A DNA stretch of 64,000 nucleotides. Origin: Crambe crambe (taxonomy: Eukaryota > Porifera > Demospongiae > Poecilosclerida > Crambeidae). Below the pieces are notes generated by a model. The model saw nothing but the letters and a program-made list of their open reading frames with translations, was not told the origin of the DNA and ran no database searches. Positions within the stretch are counted from its first letter, which is position 1, and the number at the start of each line of letters is the position of its first letter. Below, piece after piece: positions 24,013 to 35,600 of the stretch. Both the position numbers and the translations under genes were made by a program. The stretch covers positions 1 to 64,000 of the forward strand of contig CAWUPZ010000001.1 in NCBI GenBank assembly GCA_963924555.1, given 5' to 3'.

Positions 24013-26489
24013 AGCTACCAGTAATAATTACTGCCCAGTTAAGTGGCAATAATGTATCAAGTTTAAGGTGAAAGGTCAGTCCAGTAGTCCATTCCAGTAA
24101 TCCAGTCCAGTAGTCTAGTCCAGTGAATTCAGACACCCTCAAGTGAATGCAAATAGCATAGAGGTTATGAGAGAGAGTCTGCAAGGGTTGAAAGGCTAGA
24201 GTGCTCTCATGTGTGTAGTGTACTAAATGGATTCTCTCCAGCATGTTAGATAAAGAGGGTACAACAAATGTGATACCATTACTGACACACCTACCATGCA
24301 CACACTGACAGATCAGATACACTTGTCATGAAAACACTATGCATGATTACACTCACAACATTCATCACCCACTACAACTGACACTTCCGCCCACTTTAAG
24401 GTTACCATGGCAAATAACAGCCAATAATGACAATGAATTCATCTAACAAAAACATTCATGCATTGTTACTGATTTCCTGACATTCTGACTGAAAAAATAA
24501 AACTCCCCTTGATGCAAGCCTGAACCACAACTAGAGAACCTGATGGTTGGTAGCATAAGGAGAAAGGGCCGGAGGATAAAGTACAAGGTACAGAGGGTCT
24601 CAGGGAGGTGGAGGGGTCATAACAGAACTTCACATTAATATATCCATCATTACGAGTGTACTGGACTTTGTTTAGCATCAGATGAATGTACAACTTTTCT
24701 CTCTACTGGTACATGTCAGACTCAAAGGACCATTGCAGCCATTAATATGTATGGATACAGCTTGGTCAGTTCCAGTGGTACCACATATAATACCCACAAC
24801 TACATATTTATTTATCAACAGGAGGGTTCACTACAGGCATGAAAAAAAATAGGCCTGCTACAGACATGTCTGCTGAAACAATGGAGGGTGGTGCTTCATC
24901 TGGGAAGAGGGAGGGAAGGGGAAGGGATTGAGGTAAATTACATATACCCCATTAGTGGACATATCTGGACTATAAACACGAAGACACTAGTGGTCACTCA
25001 GAACTTGACATGTTTGTTTATATTTAAGATGTGGCTTGCCACACCCCTTTCTGGCGTCTCCAGCTTCACTTAGCATGATTTGAATAACAAAGTGATCTGG
25101 TTAGCTGTCTAGATCATTAGTTCACCAAGAAGACTTGTTCCTAGCCTGAGCACAGGGTACTTAAATGCTTCACTCACCAACACATTAAACATAGTTGATG
25201 GTTTTATCATCCATGCCAGACATCTAGAACCACATTGTCCGTGTTCCACTTTCTCCTCAGGACATCTTTTTAGGACGAAATTGTTGATTTGAACAGCTCA
25301 GTCCATGACATTCACTTGATCCCTTCAGCTATAACACTCTGAACCAATTCAAATTTTCAGCTGAGTGATCAGCTCTCTGCTGGTAAAATTTGAGTAAGTC
25401 AGAGCAGATGTAACAAATGATGAAGGGATCAAGTGAATGCAAATAGCATTATGAGAGAGAGTCTGCAAGGGTTGAAAGGTTAGAGTGCTCTCTACCAAAT
25501 GGATTCTCTCCAACATGTTAGATGAAGAGGCAGGCATAACAAATGTGATACCATTACCACCTACTGTGAACACACTGACAGATCAGATACACTTGCCATG
25601 AAAACACTATGCATGATTACACTCACAACATTCATCACCCACTACAACTGACACTTCCACCCACTTTAAGGTTACCATGGCAAATAATCCCAATGAATTC
25701 ATCATCACAAAACATTCATGCATTGCTAGCAACTAACTGTCATCCTATCTGATTTCCTATGACACTCCCAACTGAAAAAATAAAACTGTCGTTATAAAGT
25801 GGAGACACAAGTCTGAACCACAACAACTAGAGAACCTGATGGTAGTGCAATCATAAAATCAATGAATGCACATGTATATAAGGGGAAAGGGTCTCAGTGA
25901 GGTGGAGGGGTCATAACAGAACTTCACACCACTACATATCAATGTACTTAGCATCGAATGAGAATGATCAAATGTACAGCTTCTCCCTTCACCTACCAGA
26001 ACATCTCTACTGGTACATGTAAGGCTCAAAGGAAACATATATTTCAAGATCCCCACCCTTTTTGAAGTGTCTATACGTGAGCAAGCCACGATGCATGGGT
26101 CAGTTCCAGTGGTACTACATGATGTAATATATCCATATAAGGCAAGGCAATGCAATACATGCTTGTTTATCTATAGTGAGGATGTCACTGCAGGCATGCA
26201 CTAGGAGATGAGGGAGGGGAGGAACTCCATCTGGGAAGAGGGGAGGGGGAAAGGAGGAAGGGGAAGGGGTTTAGGACTTAAATTTCATCGACCCCATTGG
26301 TGGACATGTCTGGACTATAAACAACAGTGAGGGGAAAATATTCTACTGTTTTGTGATGTGGCTTGCCACACCCCTTTTTCTGGAGATAAAGACAGGCTAT
26401 TATTAGGGTGGCAGGGGGCATGACCCCACCCCCACTTCTTGATACACACACTTTTTGATCTGACACTGGTTTGAGATGGACATGGCTTC

Positions 26490-26795
26490 ACTATCTTGAA
26501 GACTTCTATTCAGACCCACAAGATATGTTTGAAAATTGTGTAAATGGTGTTAAACTACTATGACTCTGAAAAGCAAAATTAGTAAATGTCAGGTGAGCTA
26601 TAATTTGTTATAATGTTATAATAATTGACTCTGCTTTGCATTATGAATAACTTAGCCATTTTACAGAGGAGTAAAATACACACCAAGGGACCCTTTTTGC
26701 ACGGTATGAACTCCAATGAAATGACCTTCTGGAATGGTAGGTAATACAGTGCAGAGAGTGCATACCAAGTTGTGCAATGAAGTGTAACTCCCAAT
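26490..26795. other. Unassigned intergenic stretch
   Basis: AT-rich sequence between array B and the inverted duplication; I see no gene or clear repeat in it. Confidence 0.5.
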
Positions 26796-27522
26796 AATTG
26801 TGTAGACTATGGGATGTGTCTCACTCCTAACTGAATCTCACTCACAACCAGCACAGCCACCAGTTTCTATTATGGTCAAAAAGGTCCTGGACAATGAACT
26901 TTAACCTTGACATTGCAATAATTTAGCTAATTAATCTACAGCTCACTCAATTAATTGTAACATTCCATTTAAGGCCAAAACCACCTGTGGGGGGATTGCC
27001 TTCCTTGCCTCTCCCCCAAAATTTTTTTTGCACTGTATAAACAAACACTACATTTCAGAACAATAGCTACACAGAAATCATATGAATCAAATCATTATTT
27101 TGTTCTCCATCAACCTGAGCAAGTAACTTTTCAGACCTTGCTTACTATTTAAGACTGTCTGAATTGAGTCTTGACATGGTTAATGCTTTTTGGCAGCAAT
27201 TATCCCAAGAGTGTGTTGGTTTTCTCACTAACTAGTGAGCTCTACTCATGCGTGAGCTGAGGGAAAGATTCTTGTGTGGTGTAACTTGATATGCAGTCTA
27301 ATTTGGTTTTTTCATTTACTTAATCCTTAATCTAGCTATGTACTCATGAGGAAAGTCCAACCACATCATTGGGATGTGGTTTTATTTTTCAACCTGATGG
27401 CTGACCAAGGAGCAAGTTCACCTAGCTAGAGGCTGAACCAGATAGGGTAGTTCTTCTGAAGAATACCCAACCAAGGGGCAAGTTCACCTGAAGGACTGAA
27501 AACACTTTGAGCTGGCCCCTTG

Positions 27523-27968
27523 CAGTGGCGTATCTAGAATTTGAACTAGGAGGGTGCTAGATAATGCGCGCGCGAAATTTTACGAACCACGCCCATTTTT
27601 TATTAACCACACCCTCTTTATTATACCCAGATTTATACCCAGATGATGGCCTAAGTATTAGCTACCCTACTTTACCAGCGTACAGGATCAGAAGTGAGAA
27701 GACACTGGTGCAGACTGAATAAAGAAGCATAGAGATTTTAGATCGAGATGTGCATTATTTAGGGTAAAAACGTGCCGGGCGCATGCGCCTCGCCGATGTC
27801 ACGCGATGTGATTATTGAACTCTGACCCAATGCTGCTCTTTCTGCTTGTTAGATGATCAGCTTTAAATAATTGGATAGATAACTATACAAGCGAGCCTAC
27901 TGAAAAAGCTAGCTAGCAGCTGAGGGGGGTGCTCGAGCACCCTGAGCACCTCGCTAGATACGCCACTG
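27523..27968. mobile_element. 446-bp MITE with CAGTGGCGTATCTAG ends
   Basis: Terminal inverted repeats are 'CAGTGGCGTATCTAG' and 'CTAGATACGCCACTG'. The 5-bp target duplication is CCTTG (27518-27522 and 27969-27973). The related sequence at 28746-28760 reads 'GGCCCTTGTGTGTTAAG' without the element, which confirms the ends. Superfamily is uncertain. Confidence 0.85.
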
Positions 27969-28199
27969 CCTTGTGTGTTAAGACCATCACTCACTGAGAT
28001 AACTCCAAATTGCAACAAACATGCATTCAATGTGCCTCAGAGTGTGAATGTGCCTCAGGAGTATCTATTACCTATCTGAGACAGCCCTTAGTTGGTGGAA
28101 CCACTTAAACCATTAGCTAGCTATGTCAACTCTGATGACTTGTGTGGTTGGTGTGCAGCCACTTAACTGTCTCCCCCACACCACACTAATAAAACACAA

Positions 28200-28435
28200 C
28201 ACTGAAATGAAATGGTGGGAATATGTAGTAATGCACTGATAGCCAATAACTATAGGACATCATTGACCCCTAATATTCCACAGCAGGGGTCAGTTATCAA
28301 GATAGGAAGCCAGGTCTATCATTCTTAGATCTCTGCATGTGCATTAAATGGTAAATGACAAAAATTTTGTGATTTGAGCTATTATAATATTATTATGCTC
28401 TGCTATTGTTCATCTATAGCATAGAAATCCTGGTA
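28200..28435. repeat. Direct repeat, partner at about 30100-30345
   Basis: Both copies hold 'GCACTGATAGCCAATAAC', 'AGCCAGGTCTATCATT' and 'TGTTCATCTATAGCAT' in the same order, with small differences. No gene is seen in either. Confidence 0.75.
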
Positions 28436-28515
28436 CTAGAATCCATTAATAGGGAGGAGTAAAATACACACTATGAGGAACTTAAGTGACCCTTTTGCAC
28501 TTTATGAACTCTAAT

Positions 28516-28538
28516 GGGGGGGGGGGGGGGGGGGGGGG
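28516..28538. repeat. G23 homopolymer
   Basis: A run of 23 G on the + strand. The following 28555-28740 is a partial direct copy of 27030-27500. Confidence 0.9.
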
Positions 28539-29089
28539 TTAAAAATTGCACTGTATAAACAAATACTGCAATTCAGACAATAGCTACTGAAATCACATGA
28601 ATCTTTTTTTTTCTCCATCAGCCTTTGATTTAACCCTAGTTCACCTGATGGCTGACCAAGGAGCAGGTGACTAGAGGCTGAACCAGACTTCATTCTAGGT
28701 TACATGAAGAATACCCAACCAAGGGGCAAGTTTACCTGAAAGAACCCGGCCCTTGTGTGTTAAGAGGTAAAGGGTCACCTGGATCGTGAGACTGGGCTAC
28801 ACTATTGCCAAAATTCCATGCAATATGTACTTCGTGATCTTTGTATACTGTTACAAGCCATCATGCTACGTAAGTGTTTCATCAACACCAATAATAATAT
28901 TTATGCCAGATCCTCACACAACCATGGAAACAGTATGATCCCATAAGGACTCCAGGCCTGTATTGACTTAGATGTTGCGAATGAAAGGCGGTTCAATAAA
29001 AGCCACATCCCTCACATTATCCCTACCAATGATTATTACATTTCACCAGTCCCAAGGGAGGACAATTATTATTGTTCTGACCAGTCAAC

Positions 29090-29215
29090 TTACAATCTCA
29101 TTCCAATACTTGCTCACCAGGGAGGAAGGGGTGGAGGGGGTTAAATTCAAACATGAAGACATACAGGGGTAGGTTCCCAGGTATTCAGAAGCCCTATCAA
29201 GGGAGAGAGAGAGAA
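29090..29215 (-). other. Diverged copies of the recurrent splice-flanked segment
   Basis: On the minus strand an acceptor 'CCCTTGATAG' precedes a segment with 'ACCTGGGAACCTACCCC' and 'CTTCCTCCCTGGTGAGCAAG'. A further relative is at about 31290-31395. The context at 29500-29660 resembles the exon-like segment at 12337-12530, so this interval seems to be a duplicated, decayed version of the unit downstream of each paralogue. Confidence 0.35.
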
Positions 29216-30721
29216 CTAAATAATACAGTGCTGGAAATACATGAGGTGGCTATTGTTTGGACATACAGTCCTCATCCCATACGTAGTTATTAATAGGAAA
29301 TTAAACCAGACAAGGGTTGCAATGAACAGGAAAGTTGTCTATGTCAGGCTGTTAAGTATTTCAAGTGCTGTTTTATCAAGCATTTTTTTAGTAGCTATGG
29401 AATGGATGTGGTTAATGCCTGAACTTCTCTCTCTAATCCACAATGCAAGTCAGGACAAACATGTCTTCAAGGGCACACTACTACAGTAATACACAGAGAT
29501 CCATCCTTGGACCAGGGAGATCAACAAGTTAAAGGACACCTTCTCATCTGTAAAATGAAGCTGAACTACAGCTAATATAGAATGGGTAAAGGGTTTCAAC
29601 ATTAAGGACACAATGTCAAAAATTCCATCCAGACTGCATTGAAAGTGGTGGGCCATGAGATGCCAATATGGGAGGGGGGGGGGGATTTACAAGATAGAGA
29701 GGGGCTATCCTAAGAGGAGGGGGAAAAAAACTCCCTATTACCATACAGCCACTAGTTCCTGATAAAACGTACAATTTCCCTTACTGGTGTCCTATCCAGT
29801 TACAATAGGTCCTGCTCTATCTCCAGCTGTGTTACAAAAGCCCTTGCTAGTGTCCTATCCAGCTGTGTTACGGTGTAAACAATCACTGCCACTGGATGGC
29901 CATGATTGGAAACATAGCTAGCTACGTAATGCTTTAAGTGGTCCCACCATCCAAAGAATGTGTGGGCTGTCTCAGGTAAGTAATACTTTGGCTGTATTTC
30001 ACAATTTCCCCATCTACTCATAACTCTCAGCTATGGAAATTAACTTAGTGCTTATAGTACTATGCATCTCCCCCACACAACACTAGAAGACCTGACACAC
30101 AACACTGAAATGAAATGATGGGTAATGCACTGATAGCCAATAACTATAGGACATCATTGACCTCCCAAAAAACTAATATTCCACAGCAGGTCTCAGTTAT
30201 CAAGAGAGAAAAGCCAGGTCTATCATTTTTAGACCTCTGCATGTGCATTAAATGGTAAATGAGGAAAAAATTTGTGGTTTGAGCTATTATAATTATTATC
30301 ATGCTCTGCCATTGTTCATCTATAGCATGATAAAATTCTGGTCCTGACTTACATACTACACTTGGCTAGCCAGTCACTTAGTGGAAGTCTCACCATCAGG
30401 TGAACTAGGGTTAAAAATTAAAAACCACATCCCAATGATGTGATTGGCTTTTCCTCATGAGTGCATGAAGGAAATCAAATTAGATTGCACATCAAGTTAT
30501 ACCACACATAAGAAAATCTTTCCCTCATGCATGAGTATGATATTCTTGGGATGATAGCCTTTAACTATGTCAACTCAGACAACAATAATAGTAAGCAAGT
30601 TCTGAAAAGATACTTGCTCAGATGATGGAGAACAAAATAATGATTTTGATTCATATGATTTGTGTTTTCTAAAGTAGCTATTGCAGTGTTTATTTATACA
30701 GTGCAAAAAAATATATTACTT

Positions 30722-30731
<10 letters not shown>

Positions 30732-30762
<31 letters not shown>

Positions 30763-30780
30763 GGAGGAGGAGGAGGAGGC
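30732..30780. repeat. G30 homopolymer with GAG repeat
   Basis: A T run, then about 30 G, then a (GAG)n stretch. It lies inside the right arm of the inverted duplication, at the place where the left arm has a short T-rich run. Confidence 0.9.
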
Positions 30781-31729
30781 AAGGAAGGCAATCCCCCCTC
30801 CCCCACAGGTGGTTTGGCCTTAAATGGACTGTTAATTAGTGTTATAATTAATTAAGAGTGAGCTGTAAATTAATATGAAAATTTTTTATTGGAATGTCAT
30901 TATTCACTGAAGAAAAGGTTAAAGTTCATTATCCAGGACCATTTGACTATACTACAATAGGAAACTAACTGGTGGCTGTGGAGTAAACTAGGAGTGAGAC
31001 ACATCCCTATACTATAGTCTACACAATTAACACTTCACCAGTCCCAAGAAAAAGAGGTACCAGGGTATCAACCAGGCAGTCATTTAGACCATCACTCACT
31101 GAGATAACAACATGGAATTGAGTACCAGGCAAAGTTCTATACTGCCACCACCCAGCCCTCTGTGTCATACCATATAATAGTACTGTGTCATATGTAACAT
31201 CAGATGAGTGCATGTGTAATTAATGGATGCCTGTTAAAGCTTGGGTCTATTTATAATTTCAGTTCTGATCAATCAACTTACAGAGATCTCTCTCCAAGGT
31301 CTTCTAACGACCCACAACTTGCTCACCAGGGAGGAAGGGGTGGAGGGGGTTAAATTCTGTACAGGGGTAGGTTCCCAGGCATTCAGAAGATGTCAAGAGA
31401 GAGAGAACCAGTGCTGTAAATACATGAGGTGGTTATAATCATTATTGTGTGGACATACAGTCCTCATCCCATAGTCATTAATAGGAATAATTCAACTAGA
31501 TGAAGGAAAAAAAATTAATGGTTGCAATAAAACAGGGAAGTTGTCTATGTCAGGCTGTCAAGTATTTCAAGTGCTGTTTTATCAAGCACTTTTTCAGTAT
31601 GGAATGGATGTGGTTAATGCCTGAACTTCTCTCCAAACACAAGTCAGGACAACATGTCTTCATGCAATACAACTCCAAGAACTCATTAGTATCTACAGTG
31701 ATACAGAGATCCATGTGGAGATCAACAAG

Positions 31730-32019
31730 TTAAAGGACACCTTCCCATCCGTAAAATGACAACCTCTCTGAACTTATGGATAGACAGTTCCTGCACTGCC
31801 ACTTTATGCTATAGCTAGGATAGAGTGGGTAAAGGGTCTCAATATCCATCCAGTGGGCCATGAGATGCCAATGAAGCATTTAGAAGACATACTGTATCAG
31901 ACCGAGTACCTGAGTGAGTCCACCATCTCACAACTTGTTCATCAGGGAGGAGGAATTCGAATTGAGGACATTGGAGACATATGGGGGTAGTTCTCAGGCA
32001 TTCAGATGGTGCAGGAACC
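31730..32019 (-). other. Exon-like segments downstream of copy 2
   Basis: The segment 31910-32019 has the acceptor 'CTCTCCCTTGATAG' and donor 'CACTCAG|GTACTC'. The next segment (about 31730-31890) holds 'CCCTTTACCCACTCTAT'. Both correspond to segments downstream of copy 1 (12640-12763 and 12337-12530). A third conserved donor-like site 'CTTGACAGAGTGAGT' lies near 32117, as at 13224 and 52077. Confidence 0.45.
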
Positions 32020-32341
32020 CTATCAAGGGAGAGAGGAATCAATAAATGGGTCAGTGTGTGGCTAGTGGGAGAAGAATGCATGATCATCATAAGTGTTCTC
32101 CTCAGACACACTCACTCTGTCAAGACATTAGTTCCAATCAGATATATAGATGGATCACTGGATACTTTAAACAGTCTTTGATAGGTATGTACATAACAAG
32201 TTTCTTGCTCACAGATGGTTCCTGCAAAGTACTTCACTCTGAAATTCAGTTAGGCAGACACTGCTCCACGAGACAGTTCTCACTCCTTGATGGAATTTGG
32301 AAATAATGCACACCACAAACTAGCCCCACCCTTCAAATTAC

Positions 32342-32351
32342 GCGCATGCGC
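32342..32351. promoter_or_regulatory. NRF-1-like palindrome just past the copy 2 stop
   Basis: 'GCGCATGCGC' lies 8 bases beyond the copy 2 stop codon, in the same relative place as 13439-13450, although the flanking sequence has diverged. Confidence 0.45.
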
Positions 32352-32359
32352 AAAGGTCA

Positions 32360-32681
32360 CTAGTTAATAAGCTTAGTAATAATAATAGCATCTCTAATAG
32401 ATTTAGCAAGCTGGTTCAATCCAATATCTTCCAGCACAGAAATCAGAGTCTCCCAGGACACAGGTTGTCTCCCTTTCCCATGCAGCCATTCTTGAAACAC
32501 TCGGTAGTTGATATCTTGTGCATTCTTCATCAGTTCTCTTTCAAGGGCACTGATGTGTGCTCCAGTCTGGTCTTCAAGGAGGAGAATCCCGAACTGAAGG
32601 TACTTTGTTCCAACTTCTTTAGTCAAGTCCACTTTAGAGTCTTGCAAAGGGAAGCAGATGATGTCCATCATGGTTGGGGGA
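32360..32681 (-). CDS. Copy 2 last exon: C-terminal Death-like domain
   Basis: It begins with one base that completes a split codon from exon 32906-32996 (phase 2, unlike copy 1). Motifs are FPLQDSK, EWLHGKGRQPVSWETLISVL and GLNQLAKSI. The domain is clearly diverged from copies 1 and 3 in its middle third. Confidence 0.75.
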
Positions 32682-35600
32682 CTGCAAGAGTTTGCAATTA
32701 AAGGTCCATGAAGTTTCATTCAGATAATTAAACGGCAATTGAGGAGACAGGAGTCAAAGTCTTAGAGAATAGCTACACATTTTAATGCTGAGATGGAAAC
32801 ATAAGCTAAGACAGATTAGCTATAGTTATTCACTTCAACTCTTCCAACATCACTGATATTAGTAAGTGTTAGCTAGTACCACCAGACAAAGACTTTCATA
32901 TTTACCTGATAAACCTTGTGGTCGTTGTGGAGTGTGTTTCTCTCAAAGCAGGAAGAGTTGAATGGCTGAATGCTGATGTAGATTGATGCAATGCTTCTGG
33001 ATCAAAAATGGTGATCATGTGATACCATGCAATTCAACTACGTAGGAAGCTAAATTTTAGCCACCTACCTTCATCATAATTTCTACAGATGGAACATTTC
33101 TTAGCATTAAGAGATGCTTCTAAATCTGCTGCCAATTTTTCCTGCCGGCCGTCCTTCAGCAAGTTGTATAAGCCTCTCCATTTCTCTGAGTAGCGTTTGC
33201 AGTGGGGCATTTGGGGAGCATTGTCCAACCATTCTCCAATCACATCTCGTAAGCAATCAACATCTGACTCTTGCTTTGCTATGGATTTGATGCGATAAGG
33301 CGGAATGCCAACAAGCTCAGCTATCTTCTTCCAGTAGGGAGCCAAGTCCTCCAGGATTCGGATTTCTCTGTGCTCACCAGTTTCATGGTCCAAGTAATTA
33401 ATTAGCTGCAAGCTTTCGATAGTTACATTTTCATCCCAAAGAGCTGCCATAATAATAGAATAAAATAACCAAATGTCCAGTAGTGCCAACAGTGTCTTTT
33501 TAGTGTGGGAGTAACTAGTAGGTAATCTCTTCAAACATAGGAATATTGATAACTAAATACGTGAAATAACTCACCTGACTGATATAATGGATTCAGTCCA
33601 CTAATCTCTACATTGTCATTCATAGGCTGCAGGAAAAATAGCAAAATAATAATAATATGGTTGTCAATACAATCATATAAACACGCTCACACACCACCAC
33701 TTTGTACCTTTCCGAACCACACCAAGTGCTGACACTGCATTTCTACTGGTTGGGGATCTTTGAGATCATACAGACAGTCCATCATGTGAGGAGAGGTCTC
33801 TCTGTTGTCCACCACACATAGGTGGTCCCTCCCCAAGGGACATTCGAATGCAAGCTGATAGCTGACAGTGAAGGCATAGTTCATGCGAGAAGTGACTGTC
33901 TTGATCGCTGACTCGATGATTTCTCGAACAGCACTACACACTTCATGTGTTTTGGTGACAGCAGCTGCTGGTCGTGTGATGTGGATCTCATAGTAGTGTG
34001 GTCGAGATATGAAGGTGACCTTGTCACGATCAGCTCCAAATCGAAACTGGACTCGATTCTTCTTAATTCCTTTGATGATCAATGTGAATGAATCATTTCC
34101 AACGAGATTAGCAATTGCAGCAGGAAAAAGACCAAGGGGTACAAACCCACTTTCATATCGAATCATCAAAGAAGCTGGAAGAAGTGAATTGGAACCATCC
34201 TCTTCAAAAATGAGAAGCTCTTTATTAAGAGCATTCTGAAGAACACAGGGCATGAAGTAGACAACTTTAGAACTCTTAGCATGTGAGTCCTGGGATGGAT
34301 CCGGTTCAGGCTGTTTGATGATAGCTATGATGTTGAGGTGCTCCAACAGCTTCACCAGTTGGAACAGTGGTATGTAGTCACCTGAGATGTCAGCAGTAGC
34401 TCTTCTGATATCCTCCAGAGAGAATTGCCCTGTCTCTCTGAACTTTTCAGAAGCTGCTTTTTCCACTTTACCAAACCTGAATGTGTTGACAATCAGATTG
34501 GACACACTGTCATAAATGATCTGTACGTCAGTAACGATGGTGTCCTGGAGCTCAGGTAGGTTGGGGAAGTACATCAGGGTTCCGGCACGATGGTGGAGAA
34601 ACCACAAGGCTAGCTTGGTTTCCTCAGTGGACATGTTCAGCTTCTGAGACCAGATAAAGCAATCTTCAATGCTGACAGTCCTCTTTTCTTGCTTACGGAG
34701 ATAGAGACTCAGCACAAGCCACGCTGCAGGAATTTTGATCTTCCTGTAGTGCTTCTGCATGTGCTCTTCGAAAAATTTCCGAAGGATATTGACTTCTTCT
34801 GCCCCTCCTCTTTTGTTATCAATGGCAAGGATGAGACGATTATCTGATGAAAATTGGACAAGACCTTCCCTGTAGAAATCAGTAGCTCGAATTCTCTTTT
34901 GAAGTTTGGCATCAAAATTTGTGATATGTTCTTCACTCACTAAATCCTTGTGAGTGGCAACGATAAAGGCTTTAGATTGTGGAGAAGCCATGAGATCAGG
35001 AAAAAGATTATTACCTTCCTCTTTTCTTTCAGATTTGAGGCAAGCAATGGCAGAGAGAGCTTGGAATATCACTTCCTCTACAGTGTATGTAGACTCTACT
35101 GGTGTGGTGGACTCACCTGATGGACTTAGGTAAGATACATTGTAACTGCTCTGGAGATCTTGAGTCAGCTTGCAAAAGAGGAGATAAAGGGCAGGACCGA
35201 TCACGAGTGCTGGAAGCATGTCCATGAACTCAGGCTGGCCACCTGTGTCTGACATATTAAGAAGAGCTGTGTTTTCCAAAAGAAACTTGACTTCCTCCCA
35301 ATCGGTGGTAACAGCATCTTGGAAAAAATCAAATATTTCATTATCAGTCATCACTAAATTTTCTTTCAAATCAGTATTGACTTCTTTGTCATCATTAATT
35401 CTTTCCTCCTCCTCCATATTTAAATTAGTGCCCGTGACTCTTCTTCTAATTCCAAAATGTTTACGGAAAAAATTAACAACATTTCTTTTGATAGACTTTA
35501 AAAATCTGGATGCAGTTAAATAATAATTGCCACTATGCTCAGCTTGAGGTGGTGAATTATGATCTGCTACAATATCCGCTTGAGGAGGTGAATTACTATC

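Larger units (their letters stand above)
22718..24138. mobile_element. Foldback DNA element with long inverted arms
   Basis: The ends 'GGGTGTCTGAATT' and 'AATTCAGACACCC' are inverted. Further inverted pairs lie inside: 'CAGACCCTGGTACATG' at about 22864 and 23607, and 'CTTGCACAAAAAATGG' at about 23072 and 23441. The element interrupts the array B unit at 'GGGATCAAGTGAATG', which is intact in other units. No transposase frame is seen. Confidence 0.7.
19930..26490. repeat. Complex tandem array B
   Basis: The unit is the same as in arrays A and C. Cycle marks 'GGATTCTCTCC' fall near 21369, 24227 and 25500. The first interval (2.86 kb) is long because a 1.4-kb foldback element sits in it; the next is 1.27 kb. 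Recurring modules include 'GAGGGTCTCAGGGAGGTGG', 'CTCCATCTGGGAAGAGGGG', 'GGACATGTCTGGACTATAAA' and 'GTCTGCAAGGGTTGAAAGG'. The array lies immediately upstream of the copy 1 promoter region. Confidence 0.75.
26795..31027. repeat. Large inverted duplication (arms ~26795-27415 and ~30395-31027)
   Basis: The left arm begins 'AATTGTGTAGACTATG...' then 'GATGTGTCTCACTCCTA'. The right arm ends with the inverse. Further matched pairs include 'ATAATGAACTTTAACCTT', 'GCACTGTATAAACAAACAC' and the 'CCACATCATTGGGATG' region. Arms are diverged by many small indels. About 3 kb of repeats lie between them. Confidence 0.7.
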
